Shown here piece after piece: positions 61,196-64,000 of a stretch of 64,000 nt of DNA. The notes beneath the pieces are model-generated. The model was not told where the DNA came from, made no database searches, and saw only the letters and a list, made by a program, of their open reading frames with translations. Within the stretch, counting starts at the first letter, position 1. Each line of letters begins with the position of its first letter. Origin of the DNA: Streptomyces sp. NBC_01224 (GTDB taxonomy: Bacteria > Actinomycetota > Actinomycetes > Streptomycetales > Streptomycetaceae); contig NZ_CP108529.1 in assembly GCF_036002945.1 (NCBI RefSeq), positions 6,629,001-6,693,000 on the forward strand. The letters run 5' to 3'. The translations under genes were made by a program, and so were the position numbers.

Positions 61196-63178
61196 GTGCC
61201 TTCCAAGGAACCACCGCGCCGCCGGGTCCCCGGCCCTGCGCGCCCCCGCGGCGTCGCAGGCGGCCAGGGACGCCCCCGGCCCGCAGCCCGCCGCCCGTCG
61301 TCCCCGGCGCCGCGCGCCCGCGCGCCTCGCAACCGGCCCGCGCGCCCCCTCCGCCTCGGCAGCCCGCGTCCCCGGCTACGCCTGGTCAGTCTCGCCCTGA
61401 CGCTCGTCATGCTGACGTTCGTCGTCCGGCTCCTCCAGGTCCAGGCCGTCGATGCCAACGCATACGCGGCCAAGGCCAAGGAGAACCGCTACCTCAGCTA
61501 CACGATCTCCGCCGAGCGCGGCGAGATCACCGACCGCAGCGGTATCGCGCTGGCCACCAGCGTCGACGCGTACGACATCACCGCCGACCCGTCGATGTTC
61601 ACGCCGGAAATCAGCAAGGCCCCCGACGCGCCCCAGCAGGCAGCGGCGCTCCTCGCCCCGATCCTCGGCGCCGACGCCTCCGAACTGACCGAGAAGCTGT
61701 CCAAGAAGGGCCGCTACACCGTCCTGGCCCGCCGTCAGACCCCGCAGGTCTGGAATCAGATCAAGGACCTCAAGTCCGTCTTCGCCGAGAAGGCCGCGAA
61801 GGACAAGGCGGCCGGCGGTGCCGGAGCCAATGTGCTGGCCGGGGTCTTCCAGGAGTCGACGACCAAGCGGGTCTACCCGAACGGAGGGCTCGCCGCCGGG
61901 ATACTGGGCTATGTCAATACCGACGGCAAGGGCGCAGGCGGCCTCGAATCGCAGCTGGACAAGGAGCTCGCGGGCGAGGACGGCAAGATCAAGTACGCCC
62001 AGTCCGGCGGTCGGCGGGTACCCACCGCGGGTACCAAGGAGGTCCCGGCCGTCGCCGGGGCCGACATCGAGCTGACCATCGACCGCGACATCCAGTGGGC
62101 CGCCCAGCAGGCCATCACCGACCAGGTGAAGAAGTCCAAGGCGGACCGCGGCTATGTGATCGTGCAGAACACCAGGACCGGCGAGGTCCTCGCCATGGCC
62201 AACGCGCCCGGCTTCGACCCCAACGACCTCTCGCAGGCCGACGCGGCGTCGCTGGGCAACGCGGCGCTTCAGGACGTGTACGAGCCGGGCTCCACCAGCA
62301 AGGTCATGTCCATGGCCGCAGTGCTGGAGGAGGGGGCCGCCACCCCCGGCACCCATGTCACCGTCCCCAACCGGCTGCACCGCGGCGACCGGCTCTTCAA
62401 GGACGACATCGACCACCCCACCTGGTACCTGACGCTCAACGGCGTACTCGCCAAGTCGAGCAACATCGGCACGATCCTGGCCACCGGGGAACTCGGCAAG
62501 ACCCAGGCCGAGGCCAACAAGGTCCTCTACTCCTACCTGCGCAAATTCGGGATCGGCTCGCCGACCGGTCTCGACTACCCGGGCGAGACCCCCGGCATCC
62601 TCGCCAAGCCCGAGGACTGGTCGACCTCGCAGCAGTACACGATCCCGTTCGGCCAGGGCCTCTCGCTCAACGCCATGCAGGCCGCCTCCATCTACTCGAC
62701 GATCGCCAACGGCGGGATGCGCGTCGCGCCCACGCTGGTACGTGGCACCAAGGGTCCCGACGGCAACTTCAAGGCCGCCGCCGCTCCCGAACGGACCCGG
62801 GTGGTCAGCGAGAAGACAGCCAAGTCGCTCGCCGCCATGCTGGAGTCGGTGGTCGGTGACGAGGAAGGCACGGGGACGAAGGCCAAGATCCCGGGCTACC
62901 GGGTGGCGGGCAAGACCGGTACGGCCAACCGAGTCGATCCGGTACGCGGCGGCTACCACGGCTACACGGCGTCCTTCGCGGGCTTCGCACCCGCCGACAA
63001 CCCGCAGATCACCGTCTACTGCGCGATTCAGAACCCGACCAAGGGCAGCTACTTCGGCGGTCAGATCTGCGGACCGATCTACAAGAAGGTCATGGAGTTC
63101 GCACTCAAGACCCTCCAGACCCCACCGTCCGGCAGCAAGTCAGCCCGGCTGCCGGTGTCCTTCAATCCCGGCGAGTGA
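61196..63178 (+). CDS. ftsI: Peptidoglycan transpeptidase FtsI (penicillin-binding protein 3)
   Basis: 660 residues. Basic, Pro/Arg-rich cytoplasmic N-terminus, one membrane segment (~60-80), PBP dimerisation domain, transpeptidase domain with active-site serine in PGSTSKVM (SxxK), SSN and KTGTAN boxes. Septal wall cross-linking enzyme. GTG 61196, 4 bases after the ftsL stop; the longer frame upstream overlaps ftsL. In Streptomyces needed for sporulation septa. Confidence 0.95.
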   Translation: MPSKEPPRRRVPGPARPRGVAGGQGRPRPAARRPSSPAPRARAPRNRPARPLRLGSPRPRLRLVSLALTLVMLTFVVRLLQVQAVDANAYAAKAKENRYLSYTISAERGEITDRSGIALATSVDAYDITADPSMFTPEISKAPDAPQQAAALLAPILGADASELTEKLSKKGRYTVLARRQTPQVWNQIKDLKSVFAEKAAKDKAAGGAGANVLAGVFQESTTKRVYPNGGLAAGILGYVNTDGKGAGGLESQLDKELAGEDGKIKYAQSGGRRVPTAGTKEVPAVAGADIELTIDRDIQWAAQQAITDQVKKSKADRGYVIVQNTRTGEVLAMANAPGFDPNDLSQADAASLGNAALQDVYEPGSTSKVMSMAAVLEEGAATPGTHVTVPNRLHRGDRLFKDDIDHPTWYLTLNGVLAKSSNIGTILATGELGKTQAEANKVLYSYLRKFGIGSPTGLDYPGETPGILAKPEDWSTSQQYTIPFGQGLSLNAMQAASIYSTIANGGMRVAPTLVRGTKGPDGNFKAAAAPERTRVVSEKTAKSLAAMLESVVGDEEGTGTKAKIPGYRVAGKTGTANRVDPVRGGYHGYTASFAGFAPADNPQITVYCAIQNPTKGSYFGGQICGPIYKKVMEFALKTLQTPPSGSKSARLPVSFNPGE

Positions 63179-63196
63179 ACACGGGGAAACCAGCCA

Positions 63197-64000
63197 GTGA
63201 CAACCATCACCCCCGATCCCGGGAACCGGAACGGGAACCACCAGAGCCCCGCCCCCTCACTTCGCGAGAGGCCGGGTGGGCCCGGTACGCTCACCGCCGT
63301 GCCCCACGCTGATCAGTTCCAAACCACCCAGAAGGACGCCCCTGTGAATTACCCGGGAGCGCCCCGCCCGGATCGGCTCAGGCCGACACCCCTCGGCGAG
63401 CTGGCAGCCCGGCTGGGAGTCGAACCGCCGGGAACCGGCGAGGTCACCGGCATCACCCACGACTCGCGGGCGGTCCGCCCCGGTGATGTGTACGCGGCCC
63501 TGCCGGGCGCCCGCTTCCACGGCGCCGACTTCGCGGCCCAGGCTGCCGGCCTCGGCGCGGCGGCGATCCTCACCGACCCGGCCGGCGCCGAGCGCGCCGC
63601 CGCCACCGGACTGCCGGTGCTGGTCACCGAGGACCCGCGCGGCCGGATGGGCGAACTCGCTGCCGAGATCTACGGACGGCCCGGCGCCGAGCTCCTCCAG
63701 ATCGGCATCACCGGAACCTCCGGCAAGACCACCACCGCCTACCTCATCGAGGGCGGCTTCCAGGGTGCCGGGCGTGCCACCGGGCTGATCGGCACCGTGG
63801 AGACGCGGATCGGCGACGAGCGCATCAAGTCCGAGCGCACCACCCCCGAAGCCACCGACCTGCAGGCGCTGTTCGCCGTCATGCGCGAACGCGGCGTCGA
63901 CTCGGTGACCATGGAGGTTTCCAGCCACGCCCTGGTGCTCGGCCGGGTCGACGGCTGCGTCTTCGACGTCGCGGTCTTCAACAACCTCAGCCCGGAGCAC
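63197..64000 (+). CDS. murE: UDP-N-acetylmuramoyl-tripeptide synthetase MurE, 3' partial
   Basis: First 268 codons; the gene runs past the window. Adds diaminopimelate to UDP-MurNAc-L-Ala-D-Glu. Motifs DSRAVRPGDVYAALPG, ATP loop GITGTSGKTTTAYL, ERTTPEATDLQALF and MEVSSHALVLGRV. GTG 63197 keeps a Streptomyces-type N-terminal extension of ~50 residues rich in Pro and Asn; GTG 63299 and 63344 are in-frame alternatives. GGGGA before the start. Confidence 0.93.
   Translation, partial: MTTITPDPGNRNGNHQSPAPSLRERPGGPGTLTAVPHADQFQTTQKDAPVNYPGAPRPDRLRPTPLGELAARLGVEPPGTGEVTGITHDSRAVRPGDVYAALPGARFHGADFAAQAAGLGAAAILTDPAGAERAAATGLPVLVTEDPRGRMGELAAEIYGRPGAELLQIGITGTSGKTTTAYLIEGGFQGAGRATGLIGTVETRIGDERIKSERTTPEATDLQALFAVMRERGVDSVTMEVSSHALVLGRVDGCVFDVAVFNNLSPEH

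Overview
The window is chromosomal core DNA of a Streptomyces-type actinomycete. The evidence is the very high G+C with G/C in third codon positions, frequent GTG and TTG starts, several probably leaderless genes, and a gene order that matches the conserved central part of Streptomyces chromosomes (qcrAB-trpD ... glkA ... macSR-pfkA ... aroH ... thiOSG ... metF ... rsmH-ftsL-ftsI-murE). The species cannot be named from the sequence. No tRNA, rRNA, CRISPR array, prophage or complete insertion sequence was found. The only mobile-element-like features are a 191-bp MITE-like element and some small palindromic repeats.

Layout. Positions 1-3.8 kb hold the end of the cytochrome bc1 operon (qcrA, 5'-truncated, and qcrB) and trpD. 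At 3.8-6.7 kb a SAM-IV-type riboswitch precedes a class V aminotransferase, followed by an Lrp-type RAM protein and a rhomboid protease. At 6.8-12.3 kb lie a zinc-ribbon protein, a NYN-domain protein, two tandem NlpC/P60 cell-wall hydrolases (the first behind a candidate c-di-AMP riboswitch) and a lipoprotein metallopeptidase, ended by the MITE. At 12.5-17 kb are a GT-C mannosyltransferase-like membrane protein, a PimB-like GT4 and a long acyl-CoA ligase. At 17-28.9 kb are a phosphoesterase, an SRPBCC/ArsA-like pair, a DUF5304 protein, glucokinase, an EEP-family protein, a hydrolase/membrane protein pair, an acyltransferase, the MacS/MacR two-component system, 6-phosphofructokinase and a D-2-hydroxyacid dehydrogenase.

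At 29-32.5 kb a fused anthranilate synthase (TrpE-TrpG) has a complete tryptophan attenuator with a leader peptide containing three Trp codons. It diverges from class II DAHP synthase, so the first step of the shikimate pathway and the branch to tryptophan sit together. At 32.6-35.8 kb are bacterioferritin-associated ferredoxin and bacterioferritin, a molybdopterin oxidoreductase, a His-rich DUF4396 membrane protein behind a CsoR-like operator, and an AP endonuclease. At 35.8-43.8 kb are a PASTA Ser/Thr kinase (PknL-like), thiamine genes thiG-thiS-thiO under a TPP riboswitch, a ferredoxin reductase-like enzyme, an Rv2175c-family DNA-binding protein, thiE and metF. At 43.8-53.2 kb are a Tyr/Gln-rich low-complexity membrane protein, a carotenoid-desaturase-like oxidoreductase, a DUF4126 protein, a TetR / YhgE-Pip / degenerate ABC-ATPase operon with its operator, a HEPN protein, a methyltransferase and a DUF3040 protein. 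At 53.2-58.4 kb, after a repeat-rich gap, is the MoxR-DUF58-transglutaminase operon. A beta-carbonic anhydrase and the start of the division/cell-wall (dcw) cluster (rsmH, ftsL, ftsI, partial murE) complete the window.

The main themes are envelope building (PIM-type mannosylation, cell-wall hydrolases, PASTA kinase, dcw genes), aromatic amino-acid and cofactor supply, and dense RNA-level control: SAM-IV, c-di-AMP and TPP riboswitches plus Trp attenuation. The most interesting local features are the CsoR-like operator in front of a His-rich DUF4396 protein, an 18-codon micro-ORF whose ends overlap rsmH and ftsL exactly, a MITE whose target duplication contains a stop codon, two P-loop ATPases lacking the P-loop lysine, and a gene-free interval with a strong G-quadruplex motif and a very stable hairpin.
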